Origin: Mesorhizobium sp.
Lineage (GTDB): Bacteria > Pseudomonadota > Alphaproteobacteria > Rhizobiales > Rhizobiaceae
Direction: 5' to 3'
Assembly: GCA_022833215.1 (NCBI GenBank)
Contig: JAIPUZ010000091.1
Location: 1-35,627 of the forward strand
DNA: 35,627 nucleotides
The position numbers and the translations under genes were made by a program. Positions 11,275 to 19,599 of this stretch are shown here, piece after piece. The stretch's first letter is position 1. The number at the start of each line of letters is the position of its first letter. The notes under the pieces are model-generated. The model was not told where the DNA came from. It made no database searches and saw only the letters and a program-made list of their open reading frames with translations.

Positions 11275-12534
11275 ATGGCTACCGAAATCCGCGTTCCCAC
11301 TCTCGGCGAATCCGTGTCCGAGGCGACCATCGGCAAGTGGTTCAAGAAGGTCGGCGACGCAATCGCCGCTGACGAACCGCTGGTCGAGCTCGAAACCGAC
11401 AAGGTGACCGTGGAGGTGCCGGCCCCGGCCGCCGGCACGCTGGTCGAGATCACCGCACAGGAAGGCGAGACCGTCGGCGTCAACGCACTTCTGGGCACGA
11501 TCGGCGAAGGCAAGGGCGCGGCGCCCGCGCCGAAGCAGGAAGTGGCCGTGGCGCAGGCATCCGCGCCGACCGCCGCCTCGACCACGAAGGAAGCTGCGGC
11601 ACAGCAGGCGCAGATCGCCGGCGAAGGCCCGATCGAAGAGCGCATCATGCCGCCGGCCCCTTCGGCTGCGAAGCTGCTGGCCGAAAACAATCTGTCGGCG
11701 GACCAGATTTCGGGTTCCGGAAAGCGCGGTCAGGTTCTGAAGGGCGATGTGCTCGACGCCGTCGCGAAGGGCGTCTCCGCGCAGCCGGCAACGGCTCCGG
11801 CCGCCGCGCGCGTGCCGTCCGCCGCCGGCGACGAGGTGCGCGAGGAGCGCGTGCGCATGACCAAGCTGCGCCAGACCATCGCGCGCCGCCTGAAGGATGC
11901 CCAGAACACCGCTGCCATGCTCACCACCTTCAACGAGGTGGACATGAAGCCGGTGATGGACCTGCGCGCCAGGTACAAGGACCTGTTCGAGAAGAAGCAC
12001 GGCGTGAAGCTCGGCTTCATGGGCTTCTTCACCAAGGCCGTGACCCATGCGCTGAAGGAGATCCCGGCCGTCAATGCCGAGATCGACGGCACCGACCTCA
12101 TCTACAAGAACTACGCCCATATCGGCGTGGCGGTCGGAACCGAGAAGGGCCTCGTCGTGCCGGTGGTGCGCGACGCCGACGCCATGTCCATTGCCGGGAT
12201 CGAGAAGGAAATCGGCCGTCTGGGCGTGGCGGCGCGTGACGGCAAGCTCTCCGTCGCCGACATGCAGGGCGGCACCTTCACAATCTCCAACGGCGGCGTC
12301 TACGGCTCGCTGATGTCGACGCCAATCCTCAACGCGCCGCAGTCGGGCATCCTCGGCATGCACAAGATCCAGGAGCGCCCGGTGGTGGTCGGCGGACAGA
12401 TCGTCATCCGCCCGATGATGTATCTGGCGTTGTCCTACGATCACCGCATCGTCGACGGCAAGGAAGCCGTGACCTTCCTGGTCCGCGTCAAGGAGACGCT
12501 GGAGGATCCGGAGCGTCTGGTTCTGGACCTGTAG
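11275..12534 (+). CDS. sucB: Dihydrolipoyllysine succinyltransferase (E2 of 2-oxoglutarate dehydrogenase)
   Basis: A 419-residue E2 that transfers succinyl from lipoate to CoA and forms the core of the complex. An N-terminal lipoyl domain (1-77) carries lipoyl-lysine K43 in ETDKVTVEV. An Ala/Pro/Gln linker is followed by the peripheral-subunit-binding domain (about 124-163, [13 protein letters not shown]). The C-terminal catalytic domain ends with [13 protein letters not shown], giving catalytic H390 and D394. The [14 protein letters not shown] start is specific to succinyltransferases rather than PDH E2. Shine-Dalgarno GGACAGG precedes the ATG. Confidence 0.97.
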   Translation: MATEIRVPTLGESVSEATIGKWFKKVGDAIAADEPLVELETDKVTVEVPAPAAGTLVEITAQEGETVGVNALLGTIGEGKGAAPAPKQEVAVAQASAPTAASTTKEAAAQQAQIAGEGPIEERIMPPAPSAAKLLAENNLSADQISGSGKRGQVLKGDVLDAVAKGVSAQPATAPAAARVPSAAGDEVREERVRMTKLRQTIARRLKDAQNTAAMLTTFNEVDMKPVMDLRARYKDLFEKKHGVKLGFMGFFTKAVTHALKEIPAVNAEIDGTDLIYKNYAHIGVAVGTEKGLVVPVVRDADAMSIAGIEKEIGRLGVAARDGKLSVADMQGGTFTISNGGVYGSLMSTPILNAPQSGILGMHKIQERPVVVGGQIVIRPMMYLALSYDHRIVDGKEAVTFLVRVKETLEDPERLVLDL

Positions 12535-12551
12535 CCGGGGAGCGGTCGTCC

Positions 12552-13070
12552 GTGGCGACGAAGCATCTTATCTCGCGGGGCGGCAGGGCGGTTTGCCTTG
12601 CCGCCCTGCTCGCCGCACAGCTTTCGGCTGCGCAGGCGGCCTGCCCGATGGAGCTGGCCGTCTATGAAGACGAGGCAAAGACGGCCGGCATCGATTTCCG
12701 GCCGACCGGCGAATCCATGGTGGTGACCAACACCTTCCGGATGAATTTGCGCAAAGGCATCCAGCTCGACGGCATCGTCATGTGGAGCGAGGAAACGCCC
12801 CGTCCCTATGCATCGCTGCTCTATCAGTGCCCCGAAGGCGACGTCACCGGCGACGAGATCGCCGAATGCACGCTGTGGGAAGGGCCCGTCTATGCCGTAG
12901 CACAGGACGGCAAGGTCGGTTTGATGCCCGCCGAGGGCAGCCCTGCCCCGCAGACGTTGATCCTGCCCGATCTCGGACCGACATTGCGACAGGCCGCCAT
13001 CTTCGCCGATGATGAGGACGAGGCCGGGCTCCCCGGCGACGTCTTCGGGCTGGCAGGGTGCCAGGAATAG
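12552..13070 (+). CDS. Small exported protein of unknown function inside the TCA operon
   Basis: A 172-residue protein with a GTG start preceded by GGGGAG. The N-terminus has basic residues, a hydrophobic core (AVCLAALLAAQLSAAQA) and a likely signal peptidase site AQA|AC, so it is probably periplasmic. The mature part is acidic and has four cysteines (ACPME, YQCPE, AECTL, LAGCQE) that could form two disulfides. I recognise no known domain. It sits 17 bp after sucB and 75 bp before lpdA on the same strand, so it is probably co-transcribed, but nothing in the sequence links it to the dehydrogenase. Confidence 0.75.
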   Translation: MATKHLISRGGRAVCLAALLAAQLSAAQAACPMELAVYEDEAKTAGIDFRPTGESMVVTNTFRMNLRKGIQLDGIVMWSEETPRPYASLLYQCPEGDVTGDEIAECTLWEGPVYAVAQDGKVGLMPAEGSPAPQTLILPDLGPTLRQAAIFADDEDEAGLPGDVFGLAGCQE

Positions 13071-13145
13071 CTTTTCACCGGCCGCCATGTGGTGGCCGCG
13101 ACTTGATCGAATGGCCTTTGCGGCCAGCAGGAAAGGAACGGACAA

Positions 13146-14552
13146 ATGGCATATGATGTCGTCGTCATCGGCTCTGGCCCCGGCGGCTATGTGTGCGCCA
13201 TCAAGGCGGCGCAGCTTGGCCTCAAGGTCGCGGTTGTCGAGAAGCGCGAGACCTTCGGCGGCACCTGCCTGAACATCGGCTGCATTCCCTCCAAGGCGCT
13301 GCTGCACGCTTCCGAGATGTTTGCCGAGGCCGGCCATTCCTTCGATGCGCTGGGCGTCGAGATTTCCGCGCCGAAGCTGAACCTCGGCAAGATGATGGCG
13401 CACAAGGACACGACCGTCTCCGCCAATGTCGCCGGCGTGGCCTTCCTGTTCAAGAAGAACAAGATCGATTCCTTCCGCGGCACCGGCAAGGTCCTCGCGG
13501 CCGGCAAGGTGGCGGTTGTCGCCGAAGACGGCAGCACGCAGGAGATCGAGACGAAGAACATCGTCATCGCCACCGGCTCCGACGTGGCCGGCATTCCCGG
13601 CGTGGAAGTCGACATCGACGAGAAGATCATCGTCTCCTCCACCGGCGCGCTGACGCTGGACAAGGTGCCGCAGAACCTTGTCGTGGTCGGCGGCGGCGTC
13701 ATCGGGCTGGAACTCGGCTCGGTCTGGGCCCGTCTCGGCGCCAGTGTCACCGTGGTCGAATTCCTCGACACCATTCTCGGCGGCATGGACGGCGAAGTCG
13801 CCAAGCAGTTCCAGCGCCTGCTGGGCAAGCAGGGCTTCACCTTCAAGCTGGGATCCAAAGTCACGGGCGTTGCGAAGTCCGGCAACGGCGCATCCGTGAC
13901 CTTCGAGCCTGTGAAAGGCGGCGATGCGGAGACCATCGAAGCCGATGTCGTGCTGATCGCCACCGGCCGCAAGCCCTACACCGAAGGGCTGGGGCTGAAG
14001 GAAGCCGGCGTCGAGATGGACGAGCGCGGCCGCGTCAAAACCGACGGCCATCTGCGTACCAACGTGCCCGGCATCTATGCCATCGGCGATGTGGTGGCCG
14101 GTCCGATGCTCGCCCACAAGGCCGAAGATGAAGGTGTGGCCGTGGCCGAGATCATCGCCGGTCAGGCCGGCCACGTGAACTACGACGTCATTCCGGGCGT
14201 CGTCTACACCAGCCCGGAGGTCGCCTCGGTCGGCAGGACCGAAGAGGAGCTGAAGAAGGCCGGCATCGCCTACAAGTCCGGCAAGTTCCCCTTCACCGCC
14301 AATGGCCGGGCGCGCGCCATGCAGCACACCGACGGCTTCGTGAAGGTACTGGCCGACAAGGAGACCGACCGGGTTCTCGGCGTCCATATCGTCGGCTTCG
14401 GCGCCGGCGAGATGATCCACGAGGCGGCGGTGCTGATGGAATTCGGCGGCTCTTCGGAAGACCTCGCCCGTACCTGCCACGCCCACCCGACCATGTCGGA
14501 GGCGGTCAAGGAGGCAGCGCTCGCCACCTTCGCCAAGCCGATCCACATCTGA
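13146..14552 (+). CDS. lpdA: Dihydrolipoyl dehydrogenase (E3)
   Basis: A 468-residue FAD/NAD-disulfide oxidoreductase that reoxidises the lipoyl arm of E2 using NAD. The FAD motif is [10 protein letters not shown] (residues 8-17), the redox disulfide is C41/C46 in [13 protein letters not shown], the NAD motif is [15 protein letters not shown], and the second FAD contact is [20 protein letters not shown]. The catalytic dyad is H447 (HAHPTMSE) with E452. It is the last gene of the mdh-suc cluster and is followed by a clear terminator. A second, distinct E3 gene lies at 30719-32107. Confidence 0.97.
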   Translation: MAYDVVVIGSGPGGYVCAIKAAQLGLKVAVVEKRETFGGTCLNIGCIPSKALLHASEMFAEAGHSFDALGVEISAPKLNLGKMMAHKDTTVSANVAGVAFLFKKNKIDSFRGTGKVLAAGKVAVVAEDGSTQEIETKNIVIATGSDVAGIPGVEVDIDEKIIVSSTGALTLDKVPQNLVVVGGGVIGLELGSVWARLGASVTVVEFLDTILGGMDGEVAKQFQRLLGKQGFTFKLGSKVTGVAKSGNGASVTFEPVKGGDAETIEADVVLIATGRKPYTEGLGLKEAGVEMDERGRVKTDGHLRTNVPGIYAIGDVVAGPMLAHKAEDEGVAVAEIIAGQAGHVNYDVIPGVVYTSPEVASVGRTEEELKKAGIAYKSGKFPFTANGRARAMQHTDGFVKVLADKETDRVLGVHIVGFGAGEMIHEAAVLMEFGGSSEDLARTCHAHPTMSEAVKEAALATFAKPIHI

Positions 14553-14578
14553 TCGGCTGACGCTTCACCCCGTAAGGG

Positions 14579-14607
14579 AACGGCCCGCCCATTGGCGGGC
14601 CGTTTTT
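14579..14607 (+). terminator. Intrinsic terminator after lpdA
   Basis: An 11-bp stem, AACGGCCCGCC at 14579-14589 pairing with GGCGGGCCGTT at 14594-14604, with a 4-nt loop and a T-run at 14603-14607. It lies 27 bp after the lpdA stop and ends the TCA-cycle transcript. The T-run is on the plus side only, so it should not serve the convergent minus-strand gene. Confidence 0.93.
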
Positions 14608-14628
14608 CGTTCACGCCCTGGCCGCGGC

Positions 14629-15051
14629 TCAGTTGGCCGGCTGCTCGGGAGCAGGCTCTGCCGGGGCCGGCTCGGCAGGAGCTGGCTCGGTGGGTGCCGG
14701 AGCGCTCTCAGTCGGGGCCGGCTCCGCGGGTGCGGGAGCGGGTTCAACCGGAGCCGGAGCGGGCTCAGCCGGAGCCGGTTCCGCAGGCGCAGGTTCGGCC
14801 GGTGCGGGCGCAGGTTCCGTCGCTGCAGGAGGCGGCGGCGCTTCGGGAGCCGGCTGCTGGCCGCCGGCGAAGATATAATAAGCGACGAGCGCCAGCACGA
14901 CGATGATCAGGGCGATGATCCAGGCGCTGCCGCCCCCACGCGGGGGTGGAGGCGGATCGAGCCGGGGATCGGACGCCGAATGGGGCGGCACCGGGTTCAA
15001 GGGATCGAGCGGGCGATGGTCGTCCGGGCCCGGTGGATGGGGATTGGCCAT
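14629..15051 (-). CDS. Single-pass membrane protein with Pro/Ala/Glu repeat tail
   Basis: A 140-residue protein. A Pro/Asp-rich N-terminus (about 45 residues, with DPLNPVPP and a run of prolines) precedes one hydrophobic helix, AWIIALIIVVLALVAYYIF, followed by a low-complexity tail of repeated EPAPA and EPAPAPAEPAP units ending EQPAN. The tail would probably be periplasmic if the N-terminus is cytoplasmic; topology is inferred. The ATG at 15051 was chosen for its AGGAGG Shine-Dalgarno; an upstream in-frame start at 15114 lacks one. No enzymatic domain is visible. The tail resembles spacer regions that cross the periplasm or cell wall, so it may be a structural or tethering protein. It follows the TraB-family gene by 90 bp on the same strand. 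Confidence 0.75.
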   Translation of the reverse strand: MANPHPPGPDDHRPLDPLNPVPPHSASDPRLDPPPPPRGGGSAWIIALIIVVLALVAYYIFAGGQQPAPEAPPPPAATEPAPAPAEPAPAEPAPAEPAPAPVEPAPAPAEPAPTESAPAPTEPAPAEPAPAEPAPEQPAN

Positions 15052-15141
15052 TCTGTCCTCCTGAAAAGGGATCGAGCAACCCAGACCAACGCAAAACACG
15101 CCAACAGGTTGCATCGACCCCTTCAGATGGGATCGGCCTGT

Positions 15142-16209
15142 TCAGGGAACCATGGTGACGGTGTAGCCGGCCTTGCGGAACCCTTCCACAAGCCCTTCGG
15201 GGCCGGGCAGATGCAGGGCCCCCACCGCAAGAAAGGCTTTGCCGCCGTCGAGATAGTGTCCAGCACTTTCGATCATGCCCTTGTTGCGGCGATTTATGAG
15301 CGCTTCCTCGAACGCCGCGTAGCCGGCAGCATCCTGCGCCTGCTGTGGCATCACCACACCGAACATCGGCATGATCATGCCGACATCGCCTTTCCGGTAG
15401 AGCCGGATCATCGTTTCGGTCATGTCGTCGATGCCGTCACCCAGCCGGATCGTGTCCAGCAGCCCCTGCATGTGGAATTCCATCGGCAGCGAGGCCATTG
15501 CGCGCAGCTGGTCGGCGGCGGTCTCCAGTCCGCCCAGCTTCTTGCCGGCCCGCTCCGCATCCTGCGCCAGCTTCACGTCGAGGATCGCCTCGCCGGCTGT
15601 CCGGCGATCGATCTCGCATTGCGGTACCGCCACCATGGACAGCAGCATCCACGGCTTCATCCTGGCAACGCTGCCAGGCGGGACGCCGCGCGCCCTGAGT
15701 CCCTGCCTGAGCACCTCGGCATCCTCTGCGGAAAGCTGCGAGGCCAGTGTTTCCGTCCCGGTGAACATCATCAGTTCAGGGTCCTGCGCCATCGCCGCCA
15801 TCATGCGCGAGGGATCGAGCACGTCCGTGGTCTCGATCACCACCGTGCCGGCGCCGTCATAGGCGGCCTGCGCCGACGGCGGCAGTTCCGTCACCCGCGG
15901 ATCGCTCAGGTGAAAGGTTCCGAACAGGTAGGAAGGCGCGACGCCTTCCTTCTCCAGCTTCCACAGCACGCCCTTGCCGTTGAGCGTCGCATCGGCCTCC
16001 TGCCGCGCTTGCGCATAGGCGGCCGGATTGTCCCTTTCGAGCTTTTCCATCAGGTCGATACCCGCACAGGCGCCCGGCTCGGCCTGTGCCTTGCCCGTCG
16101 CCACAGCCAGAACGATAACAAACGACAGGAAGAACAGGAGATTGAGCCCCGCCAGAAGCTTCAGGCAGAACAGCGCGGCGCGGTCGGCGAATGCAGGAGC
16201 GTGGGTCAT
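15142..16209 (-). CDS. TraB/GumN (TIKI-like) family protein, membrane-anchored
   Basis: A 355-residue protein with an N-terminal hydrophobic helix (about 16-40), a signal anchor or signal peptide placing the rest outside the inner membrane. Two halves carry the paired family motifs: YLFGTFHLSDPRV with GTFH near residue 97, and AVGALHLPGPEGL near the C-terminus. The TraB/GumN/TIKI superfamily has an EreA-like fold, and animal TIKI members are metalloproteases, so a metal-dependent hydrolase role is plausible but unproven. The central part has a Cys-containing segment VPQCEIDRR. The ATG at 16209 is preceded by GGAAAGG at short spacing. It is 50 bp after xerC. Confidence 0.85.
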   Translation of the reverse strand: MTHAPAFADRAALFCLKLLAGLNLLFFLSFVIVLAVATGKAQAEPGACAGIDLMEKLERDNPAAYAQARQEADATLNGKGVLWKLEKEGVAPSYLFGTFHLSDPRVTELPPSAQAAYDGAGTVVIETTDVLDPSRMMAAMAQDPELMMFTGTETLASQLSAEDAEVLRQGLRARGVPPGSVARMKPWMLLSMVAVPQCEIDRRTAGEAILDVKLAQDAERAGKKLGGLETAADQLRAMASLPMEFHMQGLLDTIRLGDGIDDMTETMIRLYRKGDVGMIMPMFGVVMPQQAQDAAGYAAFEEALINRRNKGMIESAGHYLDGGKAFLAVGALHLPGPEGLVEGFRKAGYTVTMVP

Positions 16210-16259
16210 GCCTTTCCACTACGCCCAAATCGCGGCGAAACCGTTAATCCGGAAGACCG

Positions 16260-17207
16260 TCAGGCGCGCGGATGGGCGGATTCGTAGATTTCCAGCAGCC
16301 GCGCCGTATCGACGCCGGTATAGACCTGCGTGGTCGACAGGCTGGCATGGCCGAGCAGTTCCTGAATGGTGCGCAGGTCGCCCCCGCGCCCCAGCAGATG
16401 CGTGGCGAAGGAGTGGCGCAGCGCATGGGGCGTGGCCGTATCCGGCAGGTTCAGCGCCGAGCGCATACGTACCATTTCGCGCTGGATGATGGCCGGATTG
16501 AGCGCGCCGCCGCGCGCGCCGCGAAACAGGGGCTTCTCTGTCTCAAGGTGATAAGGGCACAGGCGTCGATACTCCATCGCCGCCTGCACGGCGACCGGCA
16601 GGAGCGGCACCAGCCGGGTCTTGCCGCCCTTGCCGGTCACACGCAGCATGGTTTCGTCGCCATGTGCAATCTCGCCGCCGGCAAGACCAAGCGCCTCGGA
16701 AATGCGCAGGCCGCAGCCGTAGAGCAGGGTCAGCACCGCGGCATTGCGTGCCGCGATCCATGGCTCCTCGGCAAGCTGCTCGCCGGCCGCCACCACGCGT
16801 TTTGCATCGAGCGCCGTGAGCGGCCTGGGCAGCGATTTAGGCTGGCGTGGCGCGCGCAGGGCCGCAGCGCCCGCCGCATTCGCCATGCCCCGGCGCTCGA
16901 GAAAACGCAGCAGTGAGCGAATGCCGGCAAGTCCCCGTCCCAGCGTACGCGCACCGGCTCCCGCCCCACGCCGGGCAGCCAGGAAGGCGCGCAGATCCGC
17001 CGGTTTCAGTTCGGCGATGTCGGCAATGCCCGGCGGCCCGCCGCAATGGCCGGTGAGGAATTGCAGGAACTGGCGCGTGTCGCGCTCATAAGCCTCCGCC
17101 GTCAGCGTCGACAGCCGCCGCTCACCCGCAAGCGCCGCAAGCCATTCCATGCGGGCGACCTGAAGGTCCGGTTTTGCGGAAATGAGGAATTGTTCCTGCG
17201 TCTTCAT
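16260..17207 (-). CDS. xerC: Tyrosine recombinase XerC
   Basis: A 315-residue site-specific recombinase, expected to act with XerD at dif to resolve chromosome dimers. The N-terminal SAM-like core-binding domain (about 15-110) is followed by the catalytic domain with all six residues visible: R168 (CGLRISEAL), K193 (TGKGGKTR), H261 and R264 (HALRHSFATH), H287 (LLGHASLSTTQ) and the nucleophile Y296 (QVYTGVD). It resembles chromosomal XerC rather than a phage integrase, and no attachment site or mobile genes surround it. The chosen ATG has GGAGG only about 1 nt upstream, which is unusually close. Divergent from rimM. Confidence 0.92.
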   Translation of the reverse strand: MKTQEQFLISAKPDLQVARMEWLAALAGERRLSTLTAEAYERDTRQFLQFLTGHCGGPPGIADIAELKPADLRAFLAARRGAGAGARTLGRGLAGIRSLLRFLERRGMANAAGAAALRAPRQPKSLPRPLTALDAKRVVAAGEQLAEEPWIAARNAAVLTLLYGCGLRISEALGLAGGEIAHGDETMLRVTGKGGKTRLVPLLPVAVQAAMEYRRLCPYHLETEKPLFRGARGGALNPAIIQREMVRMRSALNLPDTATPHALRHSFATHLLGRGGDLRTIQELLGHASLSTTQVYTGVDTARLLEIYESAHPRA

Positions 17208-17250
17208 GCCTCCATCTTCCCCCGAACGGGTTAGGAAGCGGTGAAGCTTG

Positions 17251-17279
17251 CTTGAAAAGGCTCTGCCCCCGATCTAGGA
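17251..17279 (+). promoter_or_regulatory. Candidate housekeeping promoter of rimM-trmD
   Basis: CTTGAA at 17251-17256, 17 nt spacing, then CTAGGA at 17274-17279, compared with the rhizobial sigma-70 consensus CTTGAC-N17-CTATAT. The -35 matches well and the -10 only at its first half. It lies in the 100-bp divergent gap between xerC and rimM, 29 bp before the rimM ATG. Confidence 0.4.
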
Positions 17280-17307
17280 CATCACCAGACTGCAAGGATC
17301 GAATGTC

Positions 17308-17913
17308 ATGGCCAAGCTTGAAAACCCCGTCCAGATGGCCGTGATCGGCGCTCCGCACGGCATCAGGGGTGAATTGCGCGTCAAGACCTTCACCGGCGAA
17401 CCGGAGGCGCTGGGCGACTACGGCCCGCTCTACACGCAGGACGGCCGCTCGTTCGAGGTCGCCAGCATCCGCGCTGCCGGCAACATGGCCGTGGTGCGCT
17501 TCGCCGAAGTCGGGGACCGCAACGCGGCCGAAGCGCTGACCGGCACGGAACTGTTCGTCGACCGCTCCGTGCTGCCCGAGCCGGAACAAGAGGACGAGTT
17601 CTATCATGCCGACCTGATCGGCCTGGACGTGCGCGACGACAGCGGTGCCGTGCTCGGCAAGGTGCTGGCAGTGCAGAATTTCGGCGGCGGCGACATACTC
17701 GACCTGATGATCGGCGGCCGCAAGGGCGTGCTCATCCCCTTCACGCAGGCCGCCGTGCCGGAAGTGACGATTGCGGAGGGCTTCATCCGCATCGATCCCG
17801 TCGCCGCCGGGCTGGTGGACGACGGCGACGATGGTCCGGACGACGGCAGGGATGAGGGTTTCGATCCGTCCGACCGGCCGCGGGGCCCCAGGGACGCCGG
17901 AGGCAACCGGTGA
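17308..17913 (+). CDS. rimM: Ribosome maturation factor RimM
   Basis: A 201-residue cytoplasmic factor for 30S head assembly that binds ribosomal protein S19. The N-terminal RimM domain has the hallmark [16 protein letters not shown]. The C-terminal PRC-barrel region contains [30 protein letters not shown] and [14 protein letters not shown] tail of about 30 residues rich in Asp and Gly ([13 protein letters not shown]) extends beyond the usual end. Its stop overlaps the trmD start (GTGA), implying coupled translation. Here rpsP does not precede it in the usual rpsP-rimM-trmD-rplS order; xerC lies divergently instead. Confidence 0.95.
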   Translation: MAKLENPVQMAVIGAPHGIRGELRVKTFTGEPEALGDYGPLYTQDGRSFEVASIRAAGNMAVVRFAEVGDRNAAEALTGTELFVDRSVLPEPEQEDEFYHADLIGLDVRDDSGAVLGKVLAVQNFGGGDILDLMIGGRKGVLIPFTQAAVPEVTIAEGFIRIDPVAAGLVDDGDDGPDDGRDEGFDPSDRPRGPRDAGGNR

Positions 17914-18596
17914 GCTTTTCGGCTTCGGTGCTGACGCTCTACCCGGAAATGTTTCCGGGTGCGCTGGGCATGTCGCTGGCTGGCCGGGCGCTGGAGGCCG
18001 GCACCTGGTCGCTGGAAACGGTGCAGATCCGCGATTTCGCCACCGACCGTCACCGCACGGTGGACGACACCCCGGCCGGCGGCGGCGCCGGCATGGTGAT
18101 GCGCGCCGATGTGCTGGCCCGCGCCATCGATCACACTTCCCCGCCCTCCGACCCGCGCCCGCGCCTGCTGATGAGCCCGCGCGGCCGGCCGCTGAAGCAG
18201 GAACGCGTGCGCGAACTGGCCGCCGGCCCCGGCGCCGTCATCCTGTGCGGCCGCTTCGAGGGTGTCGACCAGCGCCTCATCGAGGCCCGGCAGCTGGAGG
18301 AAGTCTCGATCGGCGACTACATCCTTTCCGGGGGCGAGCCGGCCGCGCTGGTGCTGCTCGACGCCGTGGTGCGCCTGCTGCCCGGCGTCATGGGCAACGA
18401 ACTGTCGGGCGAGGAGGAAAGCTTCGAGGGCGGATTGCTGGAGCATCCGCACTACACGCGCCCGCAGGAGTTCGAGGGCCGGCCAATTCCCGAGGTGCTG
18501 ACCTCCGGCAACCATGCCAGGATCGCGGCCTGGCGGCGGGCGCAAGCCGAGAAGCTGACGCGCGACAGACGTCCCGACCTGCTTGCCGATGAGTGA
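17910..18596 (+). CDS. trmD: tRNA (guanine-37-N1)-methyltransferase
   Basis: A 228-residue SPOUT-class methyltransferase that uses S-adenosylmethionine to form m1G37 and prevent frameshifting. Motifs are [10 protein letters not shown] at the N-terminus, [27 protein letters not shown] and [15 protein letters not shown] (SAM-binding trefoil knot region). It is slightly shorter than many family members because of a compact C-terminus. The GTG start overlaps the rimM stop by four bases. It is convergent with rpoH, and rplS does not follow. Confidence 0.95.
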   Translation: MSFSASVLTLYPEMFPGALGMSLAGRALEAGTWSLETVQIRDFATDRHRTVDDTPAGGGAGMVMRADVLARAIDHTSPPSDPRPRLLMSPRGRPLKQERVRELAAGPGAVILCGRFEGVDQRLIEARQLEEVSIGDYILSGGEPAALVLLDAVVRLLPGVMGNELSGEEESFEGGLLEHPHYTRPQEFEGRPIPEVLTSGNHARIAAWRRAQAEKLTRDRRPDLLADE

Positions 18597-18619
18597 AAGG
18601 CCCGGACAGAAGCCTTTCA
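18594..18619. terminator. Hairpin spanning both stop codons of convergent trmD and rpoH
   Basis: A perfect 8-bp inverted repeat, TGAAAGGC at 18594-18601 and GCCTTTCA at 18612-18619, with a 10-nt loop. The left arm begins with the trmD TGA and the right arm ends with the complement of the rpoH TGA. It has no T-tract and only moderate GC content, so bidirectional termination is possible but uncertain. Confidence 0.4.
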
Positions 18620-19474
18620 GGCGGCCATGAACTCCGGGTTGCGCGCCACCAGCGCCACCTTCAGCTTCTCCAGGGCGCGCGCTTCGAGCTGACGCACGCG
18701 TTCCTTGGAAATGCCCATGGCGTCTCCGAGTTCGGCCAGCGTCGCGCCGTCGTCCTTGAGCCTGCGCTCCTCGATGATGCGCAGTTCGCGCGGATTGAGC
18801 GCGCCAAGCGCGTCCCTCAGCCAGGTGCTGCGGCGCTCGATGTCGATGGTTTCGCAAACCACTTCGTCGGGCAACGGATCGTCGCAGACGAGGAAATCCA
18901 TGCGTTCCATCGAATCGGGATCGGCCGAAAGCGGCGCATTGAGAGAGCTGTCCGGCGCGGAAAGGCGCGAATCCATGTTCGCCACGTCAGCCTCGGCAAC
19001 GCCGAGCGCGGTTGCGATCTCCTGATAGATGGTGGCATTGGAAAGCGTGTCGTTGCCGGCTGCAAGCCGCGCCCTCAGCCTGCGCAGGTTGAAGAACAGC
19101 GCCTTCTGGGCAGAACTGGTGCCGCCGCGCACGATCGACCAGTTGCGCAGGATGTAATCCTGCATCGAGGCGCGTATCCACCACGTGGCATAGGTGGAGA
19201 AGCGAACATCCCGTTCCGGCTCGAACCGCGCGGCCGCCTCCATCAGGCCGACATGGCCCTCCTGGATCAGATCGCCGACGGGAAGCCCGTAATTGCGGAA
19301 TTTCGTGGCCATGGAGATGACGAGGCGCATGTGCGCGACCGTAATCCGGTTCAGGGACTCCTGATCCCCCCGGTCACGCCAGCTCACCGCCAGCGCCTGT
19401 TCCTCGTCACGCTCAAGATAGGGCGCGGCCATGGCGGCGCGGATGAAATTACGTTCTGTGCTGTCCTGGATCAT
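18617..19474 (-). CDS. rpoH2: Alternative sigma factor RpoH (sigma-32 family, RpoH2-like)
   Basis: A 285-residue sigma factor for heat-shock and related stress promoters. Region 2 contains DLIQEGHVGLMEAAARFEPE and RFSTYATWWIRASMQDYILR, followed by SIVRGGTSSAQKALFFNLRRL, which includes the RpoH box. Region 4.2 is MGISKERVRQLEARALEKLK. The sequence resembles rhizobial RpoH2 more than RpoH1, from memory of those proteins. The start MIQDSTERNFIRAAM at 19474 was chosen because the homology NFIRxAM-APYLERDEE begins just after it; the frame is open to 19531, so an earlier start adding 19 residues cannot be excluded, and no strong Shine-Dalgarno decides the matter. Convergent with trmD. Confidence 0.88.
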   Translation of the reverse strand: MIQDSTERNFIRAAMAAPYLERDEEQALAVSWRDRGDQESLNRITVAHMRLVISMATKFRNYGLPVGDLIQEGHVGLMEAAARFEPERDVRFSTYATWWIRASMQDYILRNWSIVRGGTSSAQKALFFNLRRLRARLAAGNDTLSNATIYQEIATALGVAEADVANMDSRLSAPDSSLNAPLSADPDSMERMDFLVCDDPLPDEVVCETIDIERRSTWLRDALGALNPRELRIIEERRLKDDGATLAELGDAMGISKERVRQLEARALEKLKVALVARNPEFMAA

Positions 19475-19599
19475 CACGACATTCCGGCATTCGATGCAAT
19501 ATGCCCGCATGCCGCGACAAACCACGGACATGTACGGGACCGCGGCCTAAACGTGATGCAGGGCGGTTTGGTTCCGCCCGAATGACAGCCTGTGGTTGA

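Noticed and set aside
12441-14546. 701-codon open frame antisense to lpdA and the exported unknown gene
   Set aside because: The composition (His/Gly/Asp/Arg-rich) is that of an antisense shadow, and the plus-strand genes have clear motifs and Shine-Dalgarno sequences.
14980-16287. 435-codon plus-strand frame opposite the TraB-family gene
   Set aside because: No domain is recognisable; the minus strand encodes both TraB/GumN motif pairs.
16260-17207. Phage or island integrase
   Set aside because: The tyrosine recombinase looks like chromosomal XerC, and there is no tRNA target, attachment repeat or mobile gene nearby.
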